Under the pieces are notes generated by a model that saw only the letters and a list, made by a program, of their open reading frames with translations, was not told the DNA's origin and did no database searches. From positions 14,786 through 78,785 of the forward strand of contig CAZMGT010000009.1 in the NCBI GenBank assembly GCA_964565895.1: a stretch of 64,000 nt of DNA. Reading direction: 5' to 3'. The stretch comes from CAZMGT01 sp964565895 (lineage in GTDB: Bacteria > Armatimonadota > Zipacnadia > UBA1398 > CAZMGT01). Below are positions 25,626-33,380 of this stretch, piece by piece. A program made the position numbers and the translations under genes. Positions within the stretch are counted from its first letter, which is position 1. The number at the start of each line of letters is the position of its first letter.

Positions 25626-26401
25626 GCCTGCTCCTTGCCGTGGACATCGGCAACACAAACATCGGCATCGGCGCGTTTGCCGGCGACGAGCTGCGCCACC
25701 ACTGGCGGATCGAGACGCGGCGCGAGGCCACGGGTGACACCTACGGCGCGGTTGTCCTTGGGGCCTTGGCAGCAAGCGGCGTGCGCCCGGAGGAGCTGTG
25801 CGGCGTTGTCATTTGCAGCGTTGTTCCGCGGCTGACGGAGGAATTTGCGCGGCTGGCGCGGCGCTACCTCAAGCACGAGGCCGACGTGTTGCACATCGAG
25901 GACCTAGACATCCGCACGCCCTACCAGCCGCCGTCGTCGATCGGCATGGACCGCATCGCCAACGCCCTTGCCGTGCGCGAGCGACATGGGCTGCCCGCGG
26001 TGGTCGTGGATTTCGGCACCGCGACGACCGTTGACGCCGTGGCCGAGGACGGGACGTATCTCGGGGGAGCGATTGCCCCGGGGATCGAGACCGCGGTAGA
26101 GGCGCTTTATGCCCGCGCCGCGCTGCTGCACCGCGCGGACCTCCATCTTCCGCGCTCGGCGCTGGGGACGACGACGGCGGACAGCCTGCGCTCGGGGATT
26201 ATCTACGGCTTTGCGGGGCAAGTAGACGGCATCGTGCGCAGGATCCTCGCCGAGCTTTCCGGCGAGCCCTGCGTGGTAGCTACGGGGGGCCAGGCAAAGC
26301 TCATCGCCCCTGTTTCGGAAACGATTCAAAAGGTCGACGAGCACCTTACCCTACACGGCGTGCGCATTGCCCACGAGCTGAAAAAGCGCCGCGCGGGCTA
26401 G
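25622..26401 (+). CDS. coaX: Type III pantothenate kinase
   Basis: Phosphorylates pantothenate in the first step of coenzyme A synthesis. The 259-residue protein has the ASKHA-fold motifs: AVDIGNTNIGIG at the N-terminus, IGMDRIANALA in the middle, VVDFGTATTVDAV and GGAIAPGIETA, and VVATGGQAK near the C-terminus. Type III enzymes are not inhibited by CoA and usually need a monovalent cation. It is translated from an overlap with the RsbW-like gene. Its stop overlaps the converging HgdB-like gene by four bases. Confidence 0.95.
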   Translation: MSLLLAVDIGNTNIGIGAFAGDELRHHWRIETRREATGDTYGAVVLGALAASGVRPEELCGVVICSVVPRLTEEFARLARRYLKHEADVLHIEDLDIRTPYQPPSSIGMDRIANALAVRERHGLPAVVVDFGTATTVDAVAEDGTYLGGAIAPGIETAVEALYARAALLHRADLHLPRSALGTTTADSLRSGIIYGFAGQVDGIVRRILAELSGEPCVVATGGQAKLIAPVSETIQKVDEHLTLHGVRIAHELKKRRAG

Positions 26402-27468
26402 CGCCGCCGCTGGCGCCCGCGGAGCATTTCCACAAACGCTTCAACGCGCACGCGGATTTGCTCTACGTCCTCCGCGGAGTAGTCGGTCTCGATGGAGAGA
26501 ACGGGAACGTTGAGCTCAGCCAAGCGCTCGCGCACGGCGGCAAGCTCAGCGTCGTAAAGGTGACAGCCGCGGAGCAGGTGATATATCGCGCCATCGACCG
26601 AAAAGCGCTGGGCAAGCAAAGCGAGGCGCTCGAGGCGATCGTCGTTGGGCGAAAAGCAGGGGCAGGTGCAGGGCAGCAGGTAGCGGTCGGCAAGCGCGGC
26701 GAGAAGGTCGGCCAGGGTGGGCTCGTCCAGGGCCACGGCGTCGCACAGGGGCCGCGGGCCAGCGCAGGTTTCGTCGGCAACGATCGCCGCGCCCGCTTCC
26801 TCGGCCACGGCAAGCACCTTGGCGTTAGGCCACACGCAGGGCGAGCCGGTGAGCAGCAGACGGGGGCGCGCGGCGGGCTTTTCTTCCGCGGCTGGGCTGG
26901 CGTCGAGAGCGTCGGCCAGCGCTTGCGCGGCCGCGGCCCACTCCTCCATCGGCGCCCAATATGCCGTCCAAAACACGCGGGCCGCCTCGGTTGCCCGCAA
27001 CAGCGGCGGGTCGCTGCGCATGTGCTCGACGAGCCGCCGGGTGGCGCGCGTGGCGCGGCGGAACAGGCGAACCGAGCGCAACAGGGCCTCGCGGTCGACC
27101 TTCCGCCCCGCCAGGCGGCCCAGCTCGTCGCGCAGCCGGGCGACCTCGGCGCGCCACAACGCGCGGGCCCGCGCGCTGTGTTTGCGCCGCGGAACGTCGA
27201 GGGAGAGGACGGGGGCGCGCTCGCCAACAAGCTGGGCCAGCCGCGCCTTCCAGTCGCAGGTGATCGGGGCAACGACGAGGTCCAAGGCCTCGGGCGCCGG
27301 CTGCTCGGCAGCAAACAGCGCACCCCAGCAGGCGAGGACCACGGGGCAGGTGTCGCGGGGAAGCTCGGCCGCGCCGCGCTCGGCGTCCTTGCGCTGGCCT
27401 GCACAGAGGCGGACGAAGGCCGCACCTGAGGCATGGATTAGCTCAAGTGGGACAAGGGCGCAGAGCAC
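26398..27468 (-). CDS. 2-hydroxyacyl-CoA dehydratase (HgdB-like) family protein, second paralogue; N-terminus probably longer
   Basis: A member of the HgdB/BcrB/double-cubane-cluster family. It shares with the paralogue at 29394-30581 the blocks RLCAG, DTCPVV (DSCPVV there), ITCDWKARL (TTCDWKTKL), VWPNAKVL, YHLLRGC and ETDYSAEDVE near the C-terminus. The cysteines in these blocks are candidates for an Fe-S cluster. The first ATG/GTG/TTG in frame is the GTG at 27468, but the paralogue shows that the conserved GG-K-VVG-C-LP-EL block continues upstream, where this frame reads RRVVG just before 27468. No standard start codon exists there, so the true start may be a CTG near 27555 or translation may be coupled to the upstream gene. 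Whether it forms a heterodimer with its paralogue is open. Confidence 0.82.
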   Translation of the reverse strand: MLCALVPLELIHASGAAFVRLCAGQRKDAERGAAELPRDTCPVVLACWGALFAAEQPAPEALDLVVAPITCDWKARLAQLVGERAPVLSLDVPRRKHSARARALWRAEVARLRDELGRLAGRKVDREALLRSVRLFRRATRATRRLVEHMRSDPPLLRATEAARVFWTAYWAPMEEWAAAAQALADALDASPAAEEKPAARPRLLLTGSPCVWPNAKVLAVAEEAGAAIVADETCAGPRPLCDAVALDEPTLADLLAALADRYLLPCTCPCFSPNDDRLERLALLAQRFSVDGAIYHLLRGCHLYDAELAAVRERLAELNVPVLSIETDYSAEDVEQIRVRVEAFVEMLRGRQRRR

Positions 27469-27569
27469 ACCAACGACGCGGCGCCCCGCGCCGCGGTGGG
27501 CGGCGATAGCCTGTGCCGGGCTGTGGTAGTCCGCCCAGCGAAAAAACGGCTCCAGGGCCTGGGCGCGGT

Positions 27570-28520
27570 CTAGGACAGCTTGCGATATCGGGCGATCACC
27601 TGCTCTAAAAGCGCCTTTACCCGGTCGGGCTGGGCCACCTCGAGCGCGTAGGCGACGAGGTTTTGCGAGCGAAAGATAAGCGTGTGCTTGCCGTTGCGCG
27701 CGAGATAGTCCAACCAGGGCCGTCGCGAAAGCAGGCGCTGGCCGTCGTCCACTGCTACCTGGGCGAGCATGTTTACCACTTGCTGCGCCTTTTGCTCGTT
27801 GGGATAGGCGGCCAAAACGACAAGCTGCGGGGCGCCAGCTACGGTTAACTCGGCAAGGACGCAGTCTACATCCCAGCGCCGGTTCTGCAGGTCTTCGCCA
27901 AGCAAGAACACGTTGTCGAACGAGATGTTAAGCACCTGCTCCAACGCGTTGCGATAGTGCAAGTAGCGCAGGGTAAGCCAGTTCACGCGGTCTGCGGGCA
28001 AAGCGCGCACGAGCGCGGGCATGTTATATTTCCCGCTCACTTGCGCGGCGAGGCGCTCGGCAAACGGGCGCATGTCCTCCTCGGTAATCGGCGCGCGCCC
28101 CACTTGGGCGATACGGATGCAATAGCGCCCCCGCCAGACCATTAGGTTGGGGAGCTTGCCCAGCGTGGCGTGGTCGCCGATGTTAACCAGCTTGCCCGGC
28201 GAGCGGCGCACGGTATATAGGCCAAACGCATCTTCGGGCGTGCCAAAGCGGTGGACGAAAACCTCAAGCTTTTTGTTGCCTTTTTGAAAAATGCGGTGCT
28301 CGGAGTCTAGGAACCGAAAGCCAAGGTAAAAGTCGACGAAGCCGTCGATCGCCTCCTCGAGCTTCGGGCCGACATAGGTGCGGATCTCGCTCGCCGGCCG
28401 CCAGCCCGGGACGTTAAGCTTGGCGAGGGTCATTTTCCCGCCGCGTTGGCCAAACGCCCCGCCCCAAACGCACGCCAAAACAAGCAGCGCAAAACCAACC
28501 GCCCGCCTGCACACGGTCAT
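27570..28520 (-). CDS. DUF6599-family secreted protein
   Basis: A 316-residue exported protein with a signal peptide (VGFALLVLACVWGGAFG). It matches the DUF6599 pattern: GWRPASEIRTYVGPKLEEAI near residue 40, FVDFYLGFRFLD, the ELEVFVHRFGTPEDAFGLY-like segment, and a repeated second half ending in LIFRSQNLVAYALEV. DUF6599 proteins are usually small periplasmic proteins of unknown function in anaerobes and environmental bacteria. Its position inside the Hgd-type cluster, between the activase and a dehydratase-like subunit, is unusual and suggests either co-regulation or a shared envelope-linked pathway. Confidence 0.78.
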   Translation of the reverse strand: MTVCRRAVGFALLVLACVWGGAFGQRGGKMTLAKLNVPGWRPASEIRTYVGPKLEEAIDGFVDFYLGFRFLDSEHRIFQKGNKKLEVFVHRFGTPEDAFGLYTVRRSPGKLVNIGDHATLGKLPNLMVWRGRYCIRIAQVGRAPITEEDMRPFAERLAAQVSGKYNMPALVRALPADRVNWLTLRYLHYRNALEQVLNISFDNVFLLGEDLQNRRWDVDCVLAELTVAGAPQLVVLAAYPNEQKAQQVVNMLAQVAVDDGQRLLSRRPWLDYLARNGKHTLIFRSQNLVAYALEVAQPDRVKALLEQVIARYRKLS

Positions 28521-28559
28521 CGCCCCCTCCGCACAGGGTTTGCACGCCGAGCGCGCAAG

Positions 28560-29390
28560 CTAGTGCTCCACAGCGAGGGAGATGGGCTCCCCGCGCGCCC
28601 CGCGCTCCGCGCGCTCGCAAGCAATAAGCGCCGCGCCAAGGGCCGTGGCGAGCTGGGGGGCGTCTGGGACGAGCAGCTCCACGCCCAGCTCCTCGGAAAG
28701 CGTCGCGGCCACGCCGCGGTTTTGCGCCGGGCCGCCGTCGAACATCACGCTCTCCACGACCCCCACGCTGCGCACAAGCTGCCCCACTCGCTTCGCCACT
28801 GAGCGGTGTATTCCTGCGACAATGTCGGGCACTTCGCGCCCCTGCGCGAGCAGCGAGACGACCTCGGACTCCGCAAACACCGTGCACACGCTGTTGATCG
28901 TCAGCTCGTGCTTGGCGGCAAAGTGCAGCTTGCCGAGATCCTCAAGGTTAAGCTCGAGCCGCTGGGCGATAACCTCGAGAAAGCGCCCTGTGCCCGCGGC
29001 GCACTTGTCGTTCATGGCAAAGTTAACCACGCGGCCCTGCTCGTCGAGCGAGATTACTTTGCTGTCCTGCCCGCCGATGTCGATTACCGTGCGCACGGTT
29101 TTGCCCGGCGGGCTGAGCCAGCGCGCCCCCGTGGCGTTTGCCGTAATCTCGCTCACGATCTCGTGCCCCAGCTCGGCGAGGCGCCGGCCGTAGCCCGTGG
29201 TAATGGCATAGCGCACATCGCCCGGCCCCGCGCCGGCGCGCTCGAGCAGCTGGGCAAGCAGGCGATGCGCCGTGCGCCGGCAGTTCGCTCCGGAGGGGGC
29301 GACGTCGGCCTGAACGATCTCGCGCTTCTCGTTTAGCAGCACGCACTTGGTCGCTGTGGAGCCGATGTCTAGCCCTGCGAAAAGGTCCAT
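28560..29390 (-). CDS. HgdC/BcrD-type acyl-CoA dehydratase activase (ATP-dependent electron donor)
   Basis: A 276-residue ASKHA ATPase of the activator family that binds a [4Fe-4S] cluster between two identical subunits and fires single low-potential electrons into a partner enzyme with ATP hydrolysis. Nucleotide motifs are GLDIGSTATKCVLL at the N-terminus, IDIGGQDSKVI and a late FDGGPAQNRG. The cluster ligands are Cys130 in NDKCAAGTG and Cys169 in INSVCTVFAESEV, both present. The gene begins 3 bases after the HgdB-like gene at 29394-30581, its likely partner. The enzyme is oxygen-sensitive in all studied members, pointing to an anaerobic lifestyle. Confidence 0.93.
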   Translation of the reverse strand: MDLFAGLDIGSTATKCVLLNEKREIVQADVAPSGANCRRTAHRLLAQLLERAGAGPGDVRYAITTGYGRRLAELGHEIVSEITANATGARWLSPPGKTVRTVIDIGGQDSKVISLDEQGRVVNFAMNDKCAAGTGRFLEVIAQRLELNLEDLGKLHFAAKHELTINSVCTVFAESEVVSLLAQGREVPDIVAGIHRSVAKRVGQLVRSVGVVESVMFDGGPAQNRGVAATLSEELGVELLVPDAPQLATALGAALIACERAERGARGEPISLAVEH

Positions 29391-29393
29391 CTC

Positions 29394-30581
29394 TCACACG
29401 CCCTGGGCCGTGGGCTGCTCCGCCCCTGGCGCTTGGAGCATACCCACGAAGCTCTCTATGCGGGTGCGCAACGGCTCAACGTCCTCCGCGCTGTAGTCCG
29501 TCTCTAGCTCGAGCACGGGCACGCCAGCCTCTCGCAGCGCCCGGGCAAGCGGCGCCGCCTGCACCGCCGCCGGCGCGCACCCGCGCAGGATATGATACAC
29601 CACGCCGGAGACCTCGAAGTCGCTCAGCGCTCGCCGAACGAGCGCCACGCGGCGGCCCACGGGGAGGGAAAACGTGCAGGCGCAGCGCTCCACAGCCCGC
29701 CGGGCGAGCCAGAGGAGCATCTCGCGCAGCCTCCCCCGCGGGGCTCCATTTTCATACAACACATTTAGGCGCGAGCAGAATTCCTCGCACACGATGTCCG
29801 CCCCCGCCTGCTCGATGAGCCGGGGGAGCTTGTCGTTGGGCCAGATGATCGGCGCCCCGGTGAGCAAAACGCGCGGCCGCGCGGGGCGGCTTTCCCTTGG
29901 CGCGCGCGCCAGGGCGTCCGCGAGCCTGCGGCAGGCGGCCGTCCAGCCTGCCACATCTCCGTAATACAGGGCGTCGGCAACGAGCATTGCCTCAGAGCCG
30001 GAAATCGCCGGCGGCTTGCGCCGGCGCAGGGCGAACAGCGCGCGCAGGGCCTGGTGCGCCTGGGCGACGAGGTCGATCGCTTGTTCCAGTCTGGCACGGG
30101 TAACGGGGACGTCGGTAATGTCGGCGAGCCAGGCGCATAGGCCCTCCCACTCGGCGACGACCTCTTCGGCGGGCCTGCCTGGGGAAAGATCAATGAGGAA
30201 CACATTGCCCTGCGCGCGGAGGAGGTCCGCGAGCTTGGTCTTCCAGTCGCAGGTGGTGCAGACGACGATGGCCTCGAGCTCTGCGGCAAGGCCCGCGCGT
30301 AGCGTATCCCACGCCGCGGCGACCACGGGGCAGGAGTCGCGGGCAAGGGGCGCGCCCGGCGCGCTTTCCCCCCACGCGCCGGCGCACAGGCGAAAGGGCA
30401 CGGCCCCCGCGGCAAGGAAGAGCTCCTGGGGTAGGACGGTGCAGAAGTAGCCGACGACCTTCTTGCCCCCGGCGCGCGCCGTCTTAAGCCAGGCGGCGCC
30501 TCGGTCGCTAAGCAGACGCTGAAAGTACTGCTCCGCCTGCGGAGGGACGGGGCACGAAAAGCGCACGCTTGCTTGGGGCAT
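29394..30581 (-). CDS. 2-hydroxyacyl-CoA dehydratase (HgdB-like) family protein, first paralogue
   Basis: A 395-residue protein of the HgdB/BcrB/double-cubane-cluster family. Blocks seen are AGGKKVVGYFCTVLPQEL, RLCAGAWG, LARDSCPVV, VVCTTCDWKTK, IIWPNDKL, CEEFCSRL, AVERCACTF, YHILRGC and ELETDYSAEDVE. Multiple Cys pairs could hold an Fe-S cluster that receives electrons from the adjacent activase. Known members dehydrate 2-hydroxyacyl-CoAs, reduce benzoyl-CoA, or, as double-cubane-cluster proteins, reduce small molecules; which applies here cannot be told. The ATG at 30581 is the only start that keeps the conserved N-terminus and avoids the upstream gene, which ends 14 bases earlier. Confidence 0.88.
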   Translation of the reverse strand: MPQASVRFSCPVPPQAEQYFQRLLSDRGAAWLKTARAGGKKVVGYFCTVLPQELFLAAGAVPFRLCAGAWGESAPGAPLARDSCPVVAAAWDTLRAGLAAELEAIVVCTTCDWKTKLADLLRAQGNVFLIDLSPGRPAEEVVAEWEGLCAWLADITDVPVTRARLEQAIDLVAQAHQALRALFALRRRKPPAISGSEAMLVADALYYGDVAGWTAACRRLADALARAPRESRPARPRVLLTGAPIIWPNDKLPRLIEQAGADIVCEEFCSRLNVLYENGAPRGRLREMLLWLARRAVERCACTFSLPVGRRVALVRRALSDFEVSGVVYHILRGCAPAAVQAAPLARALREAGVPVLELETDYSAEDVEPLRTRIESFVGMLQAPGAEQPTAQGV

Positions 30582-30594
30582 GGTTTGCGCCACG

Positions 30595-33240
30595 CTAGGA
30601 GAGCCTGGCCCGGGCCAGGTTAAGTGCGTTTTGTAGGGAGTTTTTCGCCTGCCACTCCATACGCGCCTCCACGGCGGGGCCGCGGTCGAAGTCATTGATG
30701 GCCAGGCCAAAGCCGAGCTCGGCCCCCGGGGCAAACCGCGCCCGGGGGAAGTTGAGCAGGGGAAGCGCCGCCTCGATCACATATCCCTCGCTCGTGCGCA
30801 CGCTGGCCAAGATCTCCTCGATCCCGTGGCGGTTCATGCTTACTGGGCCCACGTCGAACGTGGGGTAAATAAGCGAGAGCTTGGGCTTTTGCAGCAGCCC
30901 CGCCGCGGGGGTAAGCCGCAGGCGATAGAACCCCTCCGTGGGCCGCGGCTCGCGGAACGGCGCCCGCCGCGCGTCGAGCACAAGCTCCACGGAGTCGCAC
31001 GCGGCAGGGTTAAAGTCGTCGGCGTGGACGACGTCGTCGCGCACCGCCGCGGCAAGGTAGAGATAGTCCTCGTCGTAGGCGAGGTAGACGGTTGCAGAAA
31101 GGTCGCTCGCGCCTTGCCGCTGCTCCGCTCCCTGGGCAACCTGCGCCGCGGAGGAGATGCTAAGCGGCCGTAGGCCCAGCTTGCGCCAGTCGCCCAGCGC
31201 GCCGTCAATGGCGATCGCCCCGCGCGCGACCTTGGCGATGGCCAGCTCCTTTTGCGCAGTGGCCTGGGCGACAAGCGCGGGCTTGTCCTCAGGCGCAAGC
31301 CCCGCGGCGACAGCTTGCTGGTATAGCGCGGCGAGCTCGTCCGGCCGGACAACGAGATACTCGTTGCCCAGGGCGCGCGCGGCGCGGGCGATTAGGGCAA
31401 CGACGTCTTCCTCGGGCGAAAACTGCGTTTCGTCAATGCCCACGAAGACAAACCGCTCAGGCCTGCCCCGCAGCTCGGCAGGGAGGTTTTCGAGCACCTT
31501 GCGGCTCGCGGCGACCGAGCGAAAGGCGCAAAAGACGGGCCTTTGCCCCACGCGGAACGAGCTGCGCTCGAGATACTCCCCCGCGGCGTTGGTCCCGTAG
31601 AGAATGGCGCGCAGGCCGTCGATCACAGTAGTGTAGCGCTGCAGGGTCTGCTCGTCGGCGGCGTCGACCCACAATGTGTCGATGCCCAACAGGCTCATGT
31701 AGCCCGCTGTGCTCTGGAGGAAGTATTGGAAGATCTTGTCCTTTTCCTTAAACGCCTCGCCGAACACGGGCGCGTGAATTTCGCCCATGCCGGACATGTC
31801 CGCGACGAAGCAGTCGTTGGCCGAGGCAGTGAGGTAGAAGTATTTCAGCAAGTTGGGGAAGGCGTCGGCCGCGGCGAGGGGGATCGCCCAGCCCAGGGGC
31901 AAGGAGCCCCGGCTTTGATAGTCCCAGTGCACCGGCCGCTCGTTGAGGAAATAGCCGAGCGAGTTGCCGCACGTTAAGCAGAAGGCGAGGTATTTTTTGT
32001 TCGCCTCGAGCTTAACCTGGCGCGGGGGCTTGGGGCGCAGCGGCTCGCGCTGGACCGGCCGCTCGCCGGAGTGATACGAGATGTTGCGCGCCCCGCGGCA
32101 GTCGATAAAGAACTTGCCAAAGCGCGAGAACAGGCGCAACAAGCGCGTGCGCTTTTGCTCAAGCTCGGGGTCGTCTTTCGTGCCGATAACGCCGATTATC
32201 GGGCAGTTTTGCGGGGTTTTGCTCAAAATAAGCTCCAGGGTGCGCTCGTCCATGTTCGTGTCGCCGTCGATGTAAAAGGTGAACAGGTCGAACTGCGTAA
32301 CATAGTCGGTAAGGTCCGTTTCGCCCGCGCTGCCCAGCGGGGGGATAAAGACCAGGGCGAACTTTAGGCACTTGTCCCAAAGGTTGTTCAGCGCCCAGGT
32401 ATATACGGCCATCGTCGCCTGCTTCTCGTCGCCGTTGTAGGTGGCCAAGTTCCACTGCTTCATCTGCGTTGTGTCGAGCACAGGAAGCTGGGGCACGCGA
32501 TCTTGCATCCCCTGCGCGGACCAGCTTTGCTGGACGAACTTGCGATAAAGCTCCGGGGTCAGGGGCAGGGCGTTTTCCACCGCGCACAGCGTGCGCACCA
32601 CGTTAAGCACGGCGCGCGGCTGGGCCGGCTTGGCGTTAGGGTCGAGCAGCGCCGGGTCGTAAAGGACAATGGCGTTAAACTCCGGCGGCTGCAGCTCGTT
32701 AACAAAGCGCTTTATCCCCATGAGCAGCTTGGACTTGTCGATTCTATAGCCCACCTGCTGGGGCAAGGGCTTGCCCCGGGCCCAAATGCCCATTAGCGGG
32801 TCGCCCACCGCGGCGCGGCGCCACGGCGCGCGCCGCCCGCGCAGCCAAAAGTCGCCCCGCTCCACGAGATACCACATGGGCACGCGGCGGTTGACGATCC
32901 CCGCAAAGGCGCGCGCGGCAAGCTTTTCCGCAGGGCTCAGCCCGTCGAGCATAATGAGCTTGTTCTTGGCCCACGCTGGCGTCTTCGCTCGGGGAAGAAC
33001 GCCCTCGTAGCTCTTTAGCTCCTCGAACGGGGGGAGATCGTTGCGCCGCCAGCAGTTGCACCAGTGCCCGCTGAAATAGCTGAGGTAGACGTCGCTTGGG
33101 TTATAGGACGCGGGCTGCGCCTGGTAGGGGGCTGAGGGAGCGGGCTGCGGCGCGGGCGGTTGGCGCTGGCCCAGACGGGGGAGGATGAGGAGAAGTGCAA
33201 AAAGAGAAACAACAAGCGCTGCGCCGATAAATCTGTTCAC
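30595..33240 (-). CDS. Membrane-anchored GxGYxYP-type putative glycoside hydrolase with C-terminal CBM9-like domain
   Basis: An 881-residue extracytoplasmic protein. Residues 5-22 form a membrane anchor or signal, followed by a Pro/Gln-rich linker to about 45. Residues about 50-640 resemble the GxGYxYP putative glycoside hydrolase family (VYLSYFSGHWCNCWRRND, DLFTFYIDGDTNMDERT, GSLPLGWAIPLAAADAFP), although the name-giving motif reads SGMGEIHAP. The last 200 residues match a carbohydrate-binding family-9-like sandwich: AIAIDGALGDWRKLG, VYLAYDEDYLYLAAAVRDD, CDSVELVLDAR and GFGLAINDFD. Glycan binding outside the cell is likely; hydrolysis is unproven. The GTG start has an excellent GGAGGAGG. It heads the Hgd-type cluster. 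Confidence 0.82.
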   Translation of the reverse strand: MNRFIGAALVVSLFALLLILPRLGQRQPPAPQPAPSAPYQAQPASYNPSDVYLSYFSGHWCNCWRRNDLPPFEELKSYEGVLPRAKTPAWAKNKLIMLDGLSPAEKLAARAFAGIVNRRVPMWYLVERGDFWLRGRRAPWRRAAVGDPLMGIWARGKPLPQQVGYRIDKSKLLMGIKRFVNELQPPEFNAIVLYDPALLDPNAKPAQPRAVLNVVRTLCAVENALPLTPELYRKFVQQSWSAQGMQDRVPQLPVLDTTQMKQWNLATYNGDEKQATMAVYTWALNNLWDKCLKFALVFIPPLGSAGETDLTDYVTQFDLFTFYIDGDTNMDERTLELILSKTPQNCPIIGVIGTKDDPELEQKRTRLLRLFSRFGKFFIDCRGARNISYHSGERPVQREPLRPKPPRQVKLEANKKYLAFCLTCGNSLGYFLNERPVHWDYQSRGSLPLGWAIPLAAADAFPNLLKYFYLTASANDCFVADMSGMGEIHAPVFGEAFKEKDKIFQYFLQSTAGYMSLLGIDTLWVDAADEQTLQRYTTVIDGLRAILYGTNAAGEYLERSSFRVGQRPVFCAFRSVAASRKVLENLPAELRGRPERFVFVGIDETQFSPEEDVVALIARAARALGNEYLVVRPDELAALYQQAVAAGLAPEDKPALVAQATAQKELAIAKVARGAIAIDGALGDWRKLGLRPLSISSAAQVAQGAEQRQGASDLSATVYLAYDEDYLYLAAAVRDDVVHADDFNPAACDSVELVLDARRAPFREPRPTEGFYRLRLTPAAGLLQKPKLSLIYPTFDVGPVSMNRHGIEEILASVRTSEGYVIEAALPLLNFPRARFAPGAELGFGLAINDFDRGPAVEARMEWQAKNSLQNALNLARARLS

Positions 33241-33380
33241 CGCTTGCCTCCTCCTGGGGCGAAATTTTCCTCGGTTAAATTCACCGGCGGGGGGTGTTTC
33301 CCTCCCATATATAATCGCAATTATGTAAAATCGGCGCGCGCAGCGAGGGCACTGCCCGGAGCCGCCCGCTGTTTGATCAG

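Noticed and set aside
33308..33315. TATATAAT as a promoter for the M16-like gene or the GxGYxYP gene
   Set aside because: A good -10 by sequence but no -35 at usable spacing on either strand and no extended TG; left unassigned.
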